A DNA stretch of 64,000 nucleotides. It comes from Asterella californica (taxonomy: Eukaryota; Streptophyta; Marchantiopsida; Marchantiales; Aytoniaceae). The stretch lies in the NCBI GenBank assembly GCA_036924285.1, contig JAYKYS010000011.1, positions 8,432,001 through 8,496,000 on the forward strand, read 5' to 3'. Shown here one piece after another: positions 11,430 to 22,245 of this stretch. The translations under genes and the position numbers were made by a program. The notes beneath the pieces were generated by a model. The model had not been told where the DNA came from and did not search any database. It saw only the letters and a list, made by a program, of their open reading frames with translations. Position 1 is the stretch's first letter. Every line of letters starts with the position of its first letter.

Positions 11430-13848
11430 TCAGTCTCAATTATCCTCTGAGAGTAGAGACTTGACTACAATGAGGACACCTTTGGGGTTACTAAGGATGT
11501 GCACCTTGTCACAAGGTGCTACCAATTCTGTAGCACATATGATGAATGGCATGAATAAAGTTTTGAGGGATTTCATTCCTGAAAAAACTATGCCATTCCT
11601 TGATGATGTGCCGATCAAAGGGTGTGCTGAAGAGGAGAAGAATGAGGTAATGGATCAGAGGGGGTGCCATAAGTTTGTTGCAGATCACATAGCTGACTGT
11701 GATAAGATACTGAGTCGACTGGAGGAGGTACATTTGACTTTATCAGGAGCAAAGTCTGTATTTGGAGAACAGGAGGTGTTAATAGGTGGACACCTATGTG
11801 GGTCTTATGGTCGGAAACCTTGTCCAAACAAGGTTGATGCCATTCGAAGAATGAAGGAAACGTGTGGATCGGTTACTGAGGTGAGAAGATTTCTAGGTGC
11901 TTGTGTGTTTTATCATATATGGATTCCACACTTTGCACATGTAGCAGATCCGTTGTACAAGTTGCTGAGGAAGGGGCAGAGATTTCAGTGGCAAGAAGAG
12001 CAAAGCGAGTCTATGAAGAAGTTGAAGAATCTGTTGTCTTCACCACCAACTCTACGGAAGATAACATATGAGTTGGGCAGATCTGTTATCCTTACTGTTG
12101 ATACTAGTCCTATTGGCATTGGATGGGCTATAGGACAAGATGATCAGGATGGAAATAGATATGTGGTGCGTTTTGGTGCTAAGGTATTAAGTTCACGGCA
12201 GAGAGACTACCCTCAGGTCAAGAGAGAACTATGGGGAGTAGTTACTGCGATGAAGAGTGACAAGGAATACTTGATAGGAGCACCTGTGGTTGTGGAGACA
12301 GATTGTTTATCTCTCTTGGGAATGATCACTAGCTGTACAACTCCAGATATTGCTATGTTGAGGTGGATAGCATATATCAAGTCCTTGAACCCAAATTTTA
12401 GACATATTGTAGGAAAAGACAATCCTGTGGCAGATATGTTATCAAGGGCTAGGTACTACGGTGAGAAGGAAATGATAGATGACCAGGAGGATGTGGGAAC
12501 AGAGTTCTATTCTAGTGTTCTTGCTAGAAAGGATAGAAGCTGTTTTGCAGCTCCATTGGAGTTATTTGAGGAAACTATGTACGATGGCGAGTGGTTGGAT
12601 CTTGGGCGCTATTTGAGTTCATTGGAAAGGCAAGAAGGCTGGTCTGATGCAGATTTCAAGAGAATCCTTAGAACAGCTTATGGGTACTTTTTATATGGAG
12701 GACATCTATGGAAGCGCCCTAAGCTACAAGGAGGTGTACCACAGCGGGTGGTATGTGACCTAGAATTGCAGCAGAAGCTGATCAAGGAGTTCCATGAGAG
12801 TCTATGGGCCGGTCATAGAGGAGTTTGGCTTACATTTGCCAAGATAAAGGATAAGTATTGGTGGAAGGGTATGTATAAGAATGTAGTACAGTTTGTTTCA
12901 TCCTGTATATCTTGCCAGATGTATTTCAACATACGTCATCGTGATGGATTGCATCCTACTTATCCTTTAGCCATTCATTACAAATGGGTAGTGGATCTGG
13001 TAACTATGCCATTTGGGCTTGGACAAATGAGGTATCTAGTCTTGGCTAGAGAAGATCTATCTAACCAAGTTGAAGGCCGTGCCTTGAGGACGAAGACCAC
13101 TGCTAGTGTCTGCCGCTTTCTACTTGAAGATGTTATTTGTAGGTATGGGTGTGTGGGAAAGATCACTGCAGATAGGGGCGAGCTGGATTCACAAGAAGCA
13201 GTTGAGTTCTTCAAGCGATTGGGAATCAAGTTGGCGTTAACCACAACTTACAATCCTGAAAGCAATGGCAAGAGCGAAAGAGGTCATCCGCCAATCATCA
13301 AAGCTTTGGTAAAAGCTTGCAAGGGTAAGATCCGTGAATGGCCTAGACTGCTACCGTTTGCTTTATGGGCAGACCGTACAACTCATAGTACCGTTACAGG
13401 TTACATGCCAGCAGAATTGATACTAGGACAGAAACCTGTGATGCCGATTGAGGAGGTTGTGCCTACTTGGAATGTTTTGCCATGGGAAGATGGTAGAAGT
13501 ACGGAGGATCTTCTTGCATTAAGGATCCAGCAGTTAGAACGAAGACATGAGGATGTTGCCAAAGCTGTCGAAAGATTAAAGATTGCTAGAGAGAGAAACA
13601 AAGACAGATTTGATAGAACACGTAGATTACGACCCAAACCAGTTAAAGAAGGTGATTGGGTGTTAGTCTATGATAGTAGTCTTGATAATCAGCATAGCAC
13701 TATCAGGAAGTTCTCCAAGAGATGGTTTGGACCTTATGTGGTGTTAGAAGTTTATGATAATGCCACATACTCCTTGAGAGAGTTAGATGGTGCAGTGCTC
13801 AAGATACCAGTCGAAAATTTTAAGTTAATGACGTGTCTATATAATTGA
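11377..13848 (+). CDS. pol: RT, RNase H and integrase part of element A pol
   Basis: An intact 823-codon frame. RT: GDLYSGYDQ and catalytic MPFLDD (YxDD box as FLDD, about residues 71-76). RNase H: VILTVDTSPIGIGWAIG, KRELWGVV, VVVETDCLSLLGM and GKDNPVADMLSR. Integrase: zinc finger FHESLWAGH...CISC, core Asp in KWVVDLV, Asp in ITADRGEL and Glu in NGKSERGH; the last two have 34 residues between them. C-terminal GPY/F module WFGPYVVLEVYDNATYSLRELDG. The natural C-terminus is missing: after LKIPV (13,810) the frame runs into duplicated flank sequence and stops at 13,848. Z and Y show that the normal tail is AGKRVKLFKK plus an acidic end. Confidence 0.85.
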   Translation: MCAGRAIYSMGDLYSGYDQSQLSSESRDLTTMRTPLGLLRMCTLSQGATNSVAHMMNGMNKVLRDFIPEKTMPFLDDVPIKGCAEEEKNEVMDQRGCHKFVADHIADCDKILSRLEEVHLTLSGAKSVFGEQEVLIGGHLCGSYGRKPCPNKVDAIRRMKETCGSVTEVRRFLGACVFYHIWIPHFAHVADPLYKLLRKGQRFQWQEEQSESMKKLKNLLSSPPTLRKITYELGRSVILTVDTSPIGIGWAIGQDDQDGNRYVVRFGAKVLSSRQRDYPQVKRELWGVVTAMKSDKEYLIGAPVVVETDCLSLLGMITSCTTPDIAMLRWIAYIKSLNPNFRHIVGKDNPVADMLSRARYYGEKEMIDDQEDVGTEFYSSVLARKDRSCFAAPLELFEETMYDGEWLDLGRYLSSLERQEGWSDADFKRILRTAYGYFLYGGHLWKRPKLQGGVPQRVVCDLELQQKLIKEFHESLWAGHRGVWLTFAKIKDKYWWKGMYKNVVQFVSSCISCQMYFNIRHRDGLHPTYPLAIHYKWVVDLVTMPFGLGQMRYLVLAREDLSNQVEGRALRTKTTASVCRFLLEDVICRYGCVGKITADRGELDSQEAVEFFKRLGIKLALTTTYNPESNGKSERGHPPIIKALVKACKGKIREWPRLLPFALWADRTTHSTVTGYMPAELILGQKPVMPIEEVVPTWNVLPWEDGRSTEDLLALRIQQLERRHEDVAKAVERLKIARERNKDRFDRTRRLRPKPVKEGDWVLVYDSSLDNQHSTIRKFSKRWFGPYVVLEVYDNATYSLRELDGAVLKIPVENFKLMTCLYN

Positions 13849-16503
13849 AGTAACCTTATTACTTAAGATTACGTTGTCGCGCTACTTGGCGGCTACATGC
13901 TTGACTTCTACTCCGACGCTTGAGTTTAGTAGTTCTAGAAGTTAGTTCATATTACTTCTAGTCCTTTATACATATGTTTGACACCTTTGCATACGGTGTT
14001 GACACTATTGTGTTATATATTTTGAGTCTTAGTAGGTTGATAGTATGTTATCTATCTTGTTCAAGCACTCCTGCGCTTGTGCAAATGATATCATGCTTAT
14101 CTATGTTGTGAAAGTACATAACTTAGGGTTTCCATGCTGATAGAGGTTTAAGCTCATGGGTTGTACTTACTTGTCACCCATGCACGCTTTCTAGATTGGT
14201 TAAGTTATCTTTTAGGGTTACGAGTTATTTTACATGCCTTCGCGTGAAGTTTAAGATTTACGCTGGCACTTTAGGGGCTGACGTGGTAGCCTTTGAGTGA
14301 AGTTGAGTTACCACGTGGATTAGGGCACTAAAGGACAACCAAGTGGAGCTATGAACTCCCATTGGTCTGTTTTTGTCTTTAGTTTAACTCTAAATTTAGA
14401 AACAGAGCTCTAAAGGAGAGTTCGAGCATTTGGTGAGGGGACTTCGAAATCTGAGTGCACAGGAGGGTAGAGCTCGTCATGCCAAGCACTTCCAGTGAAA
14501 TTTTCGATCGATTTGAGGCAATAAAGACGAAGTTATGACCAATTGAAGTTCAAATTGTGCTAGAATTGAATCACTTTTGTTGGATTTAGGGTTGTCAGTG
14601 TCACTTGCAGCAGATTTGAGGAAATTGCTTCAAAACTTCGAGGTTGTGTTCTCTGCCAGCAGTCCTACGATTTTCCAAAAAGTTTCGCATCGATTGATTG
14701 ACTGAGTAATTTGGGGCGGCCGCTGAAGCAGAGGGGGTCTGAAAAGCTCTTAATCTAGAGCAGCGACTTCAGAGGAGGAGATCAGGAGTTCTGTGTACAG
14801 TCAGGAGTCCCAACTTTCACAGGGGTGTTCAGCATCCTGTAGACTCCAAATCTTGTAAGAATATTTGAAATTGATCGAGCCAATCTTCTGTTCTAGGTCA
14901 GAATAGCTGTCTAGGTACCAGAAATTGCCATAATTTTCTTACTCAGAACTTTTCTGTCAACATCTCGGTGTCAGAATTTGATCTCAGGCTGAAACTTCGT
15001 GTGTGAGTTCAATAGTACCTCATTTGCATGTAGGGGAATTTTAGAAGTCTAAACCTTCATAGTTTTCTTCTCCGTGAGTGTCAAAGTTCGCCACCGGATC
15101 TTATTACTGCCAGCTAGATCTGAATTTCGCTTTCTGAGCATATTACTAGATCTTACACATCTGTGTGAGTGCTTATAGCCTTATTGTGACCTGAAAGCCA
15201 ACCTCTTGAGTAAACAACCACAGTCAGAAGCCCGGCGCTTTCCTAGGTAGACGGATCACACTCCGACATACTCTCTTTTTGGTGAACTCTACGTGAAACA
15301 CCTAGGGTGGGAGTTTTCTTGAGAGTGTTACAGGATCAGATATCATGGCCAACCAAGGATCATCAAGTGGAGGTGCTACTACTGCTCAACAACCTGTTCA
15401 GCTTGATGCTGCTACGATGAAGATGTTCCAGGCTTTTTCCATGTTTATGCAGCAGCAGCAGAGCACAGAGAGGAAGGAGGTATTAGCAACCAAGGCGTTG
15501 CAATCTGTGGTGCATCAGATGGACCAGTTCAAAGGGACAGATATTTCCAAGTACGTGCGATACTATGCTAGGGAGATGGAGGTGAATAAGGTACTTGAGA
15601 AGGAGATGGTGGAGAACTTTGAACTTGCTGTTGTACTTGAGATTCGTGGGCGTGTGAAGGAGCTCAAGCAGCAGCAAGGACAGAGTTGGGAGAGCTTTAT
15701 GCGAGCTTTGAAGGAGGAGTACTACACTGAAGATTCAGAGAGGGTGGCCAAGAGAACGTTCTTGGAGTGGGTGGTGAAGCCTAACAAAGGTTTGTCTGTA
15801 AATGAGCTGTTAAGAGAGTTTGATCGTCAGTATGCTCAGCTTTCTAGGACAGAGAAGCTTACACTAGAGGTGGAGAAGACCGAGCTTTTCCTACAAGCGG
15901 CGGACGTGACTATTCAGGAGAAGCTTGAGTTGTTGCTGGAAGACAAGAGTGAGGAGAGAGGATTGAAGACTGATTGGAAGGAGGTTGAAGAGGCTGTTTC
16001 TTTGCTGGCCAAGAGACAGAGAAGAAGGGACAAGGTGGTGGTAAGTGAAGCAGCACCTCTGATAATTCCTGTCAAGCAGTTGCCTACTAAGCCCGCTTTG
16101 GTAATTGCTAGAGAGGAAGACTCACCGCTTGATGAGTTGATTAAGGGTATGAAGGAGCTTAAGCTTAAGCTCACTAGGTTAGAAGAGAAGGAGCAGAATG
16201 TACAACCTGCTATGCAAAGACCTCAAATGAGAGAAAGCTTTGTTCATCGTTGTATATGGTGTGATAGCCTAGACCATGTAAGAAGAGATTGTGGGGAGTT
16301 TTCAGATGCATTGAGGAAGGATCTGATCTTCTTCAAAGATGGTAAGATCCATCTGAGAGAGACTGGGATGATGTTGGGAACCAACTTTGGCAAGGGTGGT
16401 ATGAAAAGACTTGTGAGTGAAATATCAGCATCACATGCTGTTTTTCTTGTGAATGCTGCTACCTGTGGAGTAAAAGTGGAGATGGAGAGAGAGAAAAGGA
16501 CTA
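13811..16503 (+). repeat. Exact direct duplication of 6,568-9,260
   Basis: Every stretch compared between 6,568-9,260 and 13,811-16,503 is identical at a constant offset of 7,243. This covers 64 bases of pre-insertion flank, the 1,394-base LTR, the leader and 386 gag codons. Because it includes the flank with ACGT, it is a DNA-level segmental duplication rather than a second retrotransposition. The copies diverge abruptly at both ends (g/t at 13,810/6,567; after ggacta at 16,503/9,260). Confidence 0.85.
13875..15268 (+). repeat. Second LTR copy of element A
   Basis: 1,394 bases, the same as 6,632-8,025. It is preceded by ACGT at 13,871-13,874, but here that is part of the duplicated flank rather than an independent target duplication. 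No polypurine tract precedes it, so it is not the original 3' LTR of the pol copy on its left. Confidence 0.85.
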
Positions 16504-16592
16504 TTCACAGGATCCTATTACTGCCAGCTAGATCTGAATTTCTCTTTCTGAGCATATTACTAGATCTTACACATATGTGTGAGTGCTTATAG
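15345..16592 (+). pseudogene. gag: Second gag copy of element A, truncated
   Basis: Identical to the first gag through residue 386, including the CCHC knuckle. At 16,503 it runs into a copy of LTR 3' sequence and reads about 29 unrelated residues before a stop. The capsid and knuckle are intact; protease and everything downstream are absent. Confidence 0.85.
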
Positions 16593-17127
16593 CCCTATTG
16601 TGACCTGAAAGCCAACCTCTTGAGTAAACAACCACAGTCAGAAGCCCGGCGCTTTCCTAGGTAGACGGATCACACTCCGACATACTCTCTTTTTGGTGAA
16701 CTCGACGTGAAACACCTAGGGTGGGAGTTTTCTTGAGAGTGTTACAGGATCAGATATCATGGCCAACCAAGGATCATCAAGTGGAGGTGCTACTACTGCT
16801 CAACAACCTGTTCAGCTTGATGCTGCTACGATGAAGATGTTCCAGGCTTTTTCCATGTTTATGCAGCAGCAGCAGAGCACAGAGAGGAAGGAGGTATTAG
16901 CAACCAAGGCGTTGCAATCTGTGGTGCATCAGATGGACCAGTTCAAGGGGACAGATATTTCCAAGTACGTGCGATACTATGCTAGGGAGATGGAGGTGAA
17001 CAAGGTACCTGAGAAGGAGATGGTGGAGAACTTTGAACTTGCTGTTGTACCTGAGATTCGTGGGCGTGTGAAGGAGCTCAAGCAGCAGCAAGGACAGAGT
17101 TGGGAGAATAGCTGTAGCTGTAGCTAG
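16504..17127 (+). repeat. Third partial copy: LTR end, leader and gag start
   Basis: 16,508-16,682 is the last part of the LTR (ending CTCCGACA), 16,683-16,758 the leader with primer site, and 16,759 a third gag ATG. This gag differs from the first two at a few sites (Pro for Leu twice), so it comes from a diverged copy. It breaks off after about 116 codons (QSWEN) at a short GTAGCTGTAGCTAG stretch. Confidence 0.8.
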
Positions 17128-17341
17128 GTAGTTTTCTTCTCCGTGAGTGTCAAAGTTCACCGCCGGATCCTATTACTGCTAGCTAGACCTGAATTTCGCT
17201 TTCTGAGCATATTACTAGATCTGACACATCTGTGTGAGTGCTTATAGCCCTATTGTGACCTGAAAGCCAACCTCTTGAGTAAACAACCACAGCCAGAAGC
17301 CCGGCGCTTTCCTAGGCAGACGGATCACACTCCGACAACGT
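17128..17341 (+). repeat. Fourth partial copy: LTR 3' end with right-hand ACGT
   Basis: About 210 bases match the LTR 3' end and finish CTCCGACA at 17,337. ACGT (17,338-17,341) and unrelated DNA follow. This is the outer right edge of element A and pairs with the ACGT at 6,628-6,631. Confidence 0.8.
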
Positions 17342-19190
17342 CTTGATTAGCGAGAAGATGATCTTAAAGGAATTTATGAGAAGAAGTTGACTTCTTCCGA
17401 AGTCGAAAGATAGACGTCTTTTGAGAAGTCATCTTCTTGAGGGTGTCTTCTGAAAGACGCAAGCCGGAAGCCAGAAGACGGAAGACGCTTCCGAGAAGAT
17501 AGTGACTGTAACCACGGAGAGGTACCAACCGTGCACCAAATTGGTAAGGAGTAGGTATACCTACCGCGTAGTCACGACTGTAGTAAGTAGGTCTAGGGTA
17601 GTCGAGCTATTATCTAATCGCGTAGAGAAGATACGGAAGCTGGAGGCGCATTAGCACCAGAGCACTCTTTGTTGCTTCTCGAATTAGGAATTTTCTTGGA
17701 TTCAGGAATTGGAGAATATCTTGGAAGCGCGCAGGAGCGAATTGAAGAGACTGAGTAGGAGAAGACGTCTTACAGTCAGGAAGCGCACTCAAGGAGGAAG
17801 AGTGAGAAATCTCCGAGGGACTAAAAGATTAGAAATTGAAGGTCGAGGTGAAAATCGAGAGAGAAGCTTTGGAGTGCAGCAGATAGAGCTCGATTGTGGA
17901 AGCAATGTTAGCAGCAAATCGAGATTGGAGACAGAAGCAAGATCATGGTAGGACATTGAAGACGAAATCAAAGTTCTGAGGCGCACATAAGTCTGAAAGA
18001 GCAATCAGAAGCGTAGTTGGAAGAAGTACTGAGGTTCTTTTCTATGTCTTTTCTCTTCTCCATCGCTTCCGCCTTTTGTTTTGATGTCTCTCGCGCTTCC
18101 TCGATCGTTTGCAAGAAGTCCATCGATCGTTCTCCCTACCTTGAAATTTCTATGAAAAGATCGGGCACGGAAGCGCTGTCTAATTTTTGTCAGCCATCTT
18201 CTCACTTCTTCTCGAATTGGAATTAAGCTTTCCTTCTTCCCATTCCAAAATTCGATGGTCTGACTATCAATTTCCCTACCCTACTGCGCTTCTGTCTCAG
18301 AATCCGTGGGCAGAAGACATGTCTGAATGTTTGGACATCTTCGGAAGACGAATGTTTGCAATTCGTATCAAGTAGTTGGATTGGATTGGAATTTGTGTTG
18401 AGAGAAGCTTGATACGAATCAAGAGTAAACTTGAGAGTTGATTGTTGTTTAAGGAATGGGGAAATTGAGAATCAGACATGTGCCTCCAAATCTTCTTAAC
18501 TTCTCAAATCCACATCTTCCAAGAGAGCTAGAAGATTGGAAAGGCTGGTAGAATGCGCGAGAAGACGTGAGAGTCCTTTACGGATCTCTTCTGTCTGTTC
18601 ATAGCAGCATGTTCCTTCTTCTTCTCGAACTTTAGAAGAGAGTTGTGAGAAGTCTTGCTGACAAAATCTGGAGAGAATCATCAAGGGTCATGTCTTCCTG
18701 TTACGCAGCAAGCTTTTTTCGAGTGATGCGAGGTGAGGAGTCGGAAAATAGAGTGCGAATGTTTTGTGTCTGTTGTGAGACTAGATTGCGTGTAGGAAGC
18801 CGAAGACAGATGAGATCAGTGAAGGGAAGCCTGGCTGCGGGAAGTCTTCTGAGTACGTCAGTAATCCAGAAGCTATCCCGGGAGTCTTCTTGGAGACCAC
18901 TGTCATCACAGGAGTCCTCGGTCTTCTTTTGATCCATTCGTAGACTTCGCTTCTCACTTATCTTCTTATCTTTTGTTAAGAAGTAGGATGAATTGCAAGG
19001 TGGATTGTCTTCTTCGGAATCCATGCGATGCCTTGCTTAGTTAGGATTGCTTAGATGTAGCTCGGAAGACGGAAGTACTTAGGAAGCACTGTTAGAATTA
19101 TGGAAGACGGAATAGTTGTCTTCTGGAAGACTAGATTCGTCTTTTGAGAGTGAAAGTTGGACTATGAGGACCTGGTAAGGACTAAGCAGC
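17342..19190. other. GAAGAC/GTCTTC-rich sequence, probable old element remnant
   Basis: No intact gene. The hexamer GAAGAC or its complement occurs roughly twenty times in about 1.85 kb by eye, where about one is expected. The best frames are short and broken. Similar bias is seen at 6,020-6,460, in element E, and at 44.8-45.7 kb. It is probably part of the sequence into which element A inserted. Confidence 0.4.
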
Positions 19191-19191
19191 T

Positions 19192-20874
19192 CGCGTGATA
19201 TTAGAAACAGATTGTTTGCCTTTGTTGGGTATGATAGCAAACTGCAATACACCAGACATAGCAATGTTGCGATGGATTGCTTATGTCTGGAGTCTGAACC
19301 CTGAGCTAAAGCATATAGCAGGGAAGGACAATCCAGTTGCAGATATGTTGTCTAGGACCCGTTATACAGATGAGGATGAGATGTTTGCAGAGGTAGAGGA
19401 TGAAGAGAGGAGAGACGTTTGGTGCCAAGTTGGTCAGCAGACTTCAGACTTGGAACCACTACCGTTCAATGAGGAGTTCTACTCAGAAAAGTTCCGCGAT
19501 ATTGGATTTTATCTGAGTTCGTTATGCAGAAGAGAAGGATGGAGTGATGCAGAGTTCAAGGAGATCAGACGGAAGGCGTACAGTTATCTTCTACGTGAAG
19601 GTTATCTGTGAAAACGTCCGAAAAGAAGAGATGGAATGTTTGCTAGAGTGGTGGATGATCAACCGACGAAGCTGAATCTGCTGAAAGAGTTTCATGACAC
19701 CTTGTGGGCTGGACATCGTGGAGTATGGGCTACTTACACGAAGATGAAGGAGCGTTACTGGTGGAAGGGTTTGTATCAAGATGTGGTGGACTTTGTTGGG
19801 TCGTGTCTGCACTGCCAGTTCTACTCTAAAGTCCATTACATAGATGGGCTTGTACCTACTTATCCACCTAGTATTCATTTTCAGTGGGTTCTTGATCTTG
19901 TGATGATGCCACCGGGGTTATGGGGGATGCGTTACTTGGTGTTGGCTCGAGAAGATCTCTCCAACTATGTGGAGGGACGAGCACTATGGACGAAGACTAC
20001 AGAGAATATCTGTAGGTTCGTGCTTGAAGATATCATCTGTCGCTATGGATCGGTTGGGAGATTACGTGCAGATAGAGACGAGTTGAGAGACGCTGAAGTG
20101 AAGGAGTTTTTTGCTCGTTATGGAGTAAAGCTTCGACTTACTACTGCTATGAATCCAGAGGGCATTGGTAAGAGTGAACGAGGACACTCTTCTATTGTTC
20201 ACGCTTTAGTGAAAGCATGTGATAGTAGGCCTAGAGAATGGCCGAGACTACTTCCGTTTGCTTTGTGGGCTGATAGAACTACACACTGTACTACGACTGG
20301 CTATATGCCAGTTGAGCTTATATTGGGTCAGAAACCGATCATGCCTGCTGAAGAGCACTTTCCTATGTGGGCTACGCTACCGTGGGAAGATGGTATAGAT
20401 CGTGTTTCACTCCTAAATTTACGTATAAGGCAGTTGGAGCGAAGGGAGGAGGATCTTGCTGATGCGCAGGAGAGGCTGAAAGTGACTCGAGTCAGAAACA
20501 AGGAACGTTTTGACAAGACTCACCGACTATGACCGAAGCCAATACATGTTGGTGACTGGGTTCTGGTATATGATAGCACGTTGGAGAATCAGCATTCTAC
20601 ACTTCGTAAGTTCTCTCGAAGATGGTTCGGGCCTTATGTTGTGCTAGATGTGTATGAGAATGCCACTTATAATTTGCGTGAGTTGGATGGTACTCCTTTG
20701 AAGCTATCTGTGGCTGGCAAACGTGTGAAACTGTTCAAAAGAGGCGGAGGTTCAGTTGAGTTATTCAACTTTCTGGAGTCAAAGTTGAGGACAACAAGAG
20801 ACGAAGACGTCCTAGTGTCTGATGAGATTGAGGCGGAGGAGAGCGATGATGATGAAGAACAAGCAGAAGACTGA
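19192..20874 (+). pseudogene. 3' half of element Z pol (RNase H end, integrase, acidic tail)
   Basis: Starts abruptly inside RNase H (LETDCLPLLGMI...GKDNPVADMLSR). It then runs through the integrase zinc finger (FHDTLWAGH...CLHC), core residues in VLDLVMMP, LRADRDEL and GKSERGH, the GPY module (WFGPYVVLDV) and a tail AGKRVKLFKRGGG ending very acidic (EAEESDDDEEQAED). Single in-frame stops occur near 19,609 (Trp to TGA) and 20,530 (Arg to TGA). The missing 5' part of Z (LTR and gag) lies at 32.0-35.2 kb on the other strand. Protease and RT are absent from both parts. Confidence 0.85.
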
Positions 20875-20908
20875 ACAGGTTGGCACATGCCGGAGGATGT
20901 GCAGGTTT

Positions 20909-20920
20909 GGAGGGGGTGGA
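20909..20920 (+). promoter_or_regulatory. Polypurine tract of element Z
   Basis: GGAGGGGGTGGA directly precedes the LTR start TGTCGTG at 20,921, the position expected for the plus-strand primer. The Y element has AGAAGGGGTGGA at the same place (23,638-23,649). Confidence 0.7.
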
Positions 20921-22241
20921 TGTCGTGATGTGAATCATTTCACATAGTAAATGATTCACTTCTCTGTCAAGCGTTAGTCTCTCTAAGTGAAGTTAAGACC
21001 TCAGAGAAGTCCATTTTTGGAAGATGTTATATATTTTGAGTCTTAGTAGGTTGATTACCATGTTGATAGAGTTTAAGCTCATGGGTTGTATTTGCGTGTC
21101 GTCCATGCACGCTTTCTAGCTGATTTAAGTTATTTTTCGGGGCTGCGTGTCGTTTTAGGTAGTTTAAGTTTTACGCTGGCACTCTAGGAGGCTTGACGTG
21201 GTAGCCTATGAGTGTAGATACGTTACCAGGTAGTTTAAGGCACAAAAGGACAATCAAGTGGAGCTATGAACTCCCATTGGTCCATTTTTGTCTTTTGTAA
21301 AACTCTAAGTTTAGAAATAGAGCTCTAGAGTGGATTTCGAGCAATTGGTGAGGACACTGCGAAATCTGAGAGCACAGGGAGATAGAGCTCGTTGTGCCAA
21401 GCACTGTCAGTGAAAAGTTTGATCAATTTGGAGCAATAAAGAAGGAGTTATGGTTGATTGAAGTTCGATTTGTGTCAGAATTGCAGCACTTCTGTTCAAT
21501 TTGGGGTTTTGAGTGTCATTTGCAGCAGAATTGAGGAAATCGCTTCAAACCTTCGTGGTTGCGTTCATTGTCAGCCGGGCTACGACTGTAAAAAAAGTTT
21601 CAAGTGATTTGAGTTACTTAGTAATTCAGGGCGGCCGCTGAAGCAGAGGGGGTCTATAAAGCTCGCAATCTAGAGCAGCAACTTCAGAGAACGAAATCTG
21701 GAGTTCTGTGTACAATCAGGAGGTACAATTTCACAGGAGTGTTCAGCAAGCTGTGTACTGCAAATCCTGGAAGAAAATTCGAAATTGATCGAGCCAATCT
21801 CCTGTTATAGGTCGAAATAGCTGGCTGGGTACCAGAAATTATCATAATTTCTCTGTTCAGAAAGTTTCTACTCATATCTTGGTGCTATGAATTGATCTCA
21901 AGCTGAAACTCCGTATGTGTATCCAGTAGGACCTCATTGACATGTAGGAGAAGTTCTGAAGTCTAAACCTTCACATATTTTTCAATCTTGAGTGCCAAAG
22001 TTCGCCGTCAGATCTTATCGTTGCTAGTTAAGCTTGAACTTTGCTTCCTGAACATATCAGAAGAGCCAAGAGACTTGTATGAGCGTTTTTCAGTATTACC
22101 TTGTAACCTGAAGCCTATCCTTTGAGCAAACCAGCCACAGCCAGAAGTCTAGTGCTTCCTTAAGTAGACTGAACACAGCCTTCAAGCTCATATCACAACC
22201 AGAAGGTTCCGGCCTTTCCGAGGAAAACTCTCAACTCTACA
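20921..22241 (+). repeat. 3' LTR of element Z
   Basis: 1,321 bases, TGTCGTGATG to CTCAACTCTACA. Just inside the start is an inverted repeat, GTGAATCATTT (20,930-20,940) and AAATGATTCAC (20,949-20,959). Its partner 5' LTR is the minus-strand copy at 33,894-35,218. It is followed by ACGT (22,242-22,245) and then Y sequence. Confidence 0.85.
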
Positions 22242-22245
22242 ACGT

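Larger units (their letters stand above)
6632..17337 (+). mobile_element. Rearranged Ty3-type LTR retrotransposon 'A'
   Basis: The element is bounded on the left by ACGT (6,628-6,631) then TGTCGCGC, and on the right by CTCCGACA then ACGT (17,338-17,341): a 4-bp target duplication outside TGTCG/CGACA termini. Inside are a full 5' LTR, a leader with primer site, gag, protease, a linker, RT, RNase H and integrase in the order of Ty3/Metaviridae. A second copy of the LTR, leader and gag follows, then two shorter repeats ending in only about 210 bases of 3' LTR. pol is cut short at 13,810 and carries stops and frameshifts upstream, so the element cannot be autonomous. Confidence 0.85.

Noticed and set aside
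13875..15268. The second A LTR as the normal 3' LTR of the pol copy on its left
   Set aside because: No polypurine tract precedes it, pol lacks its usual tail, and the 64 bases before it are a copy of the 5' host flank, so it belongs to the duplicated block.
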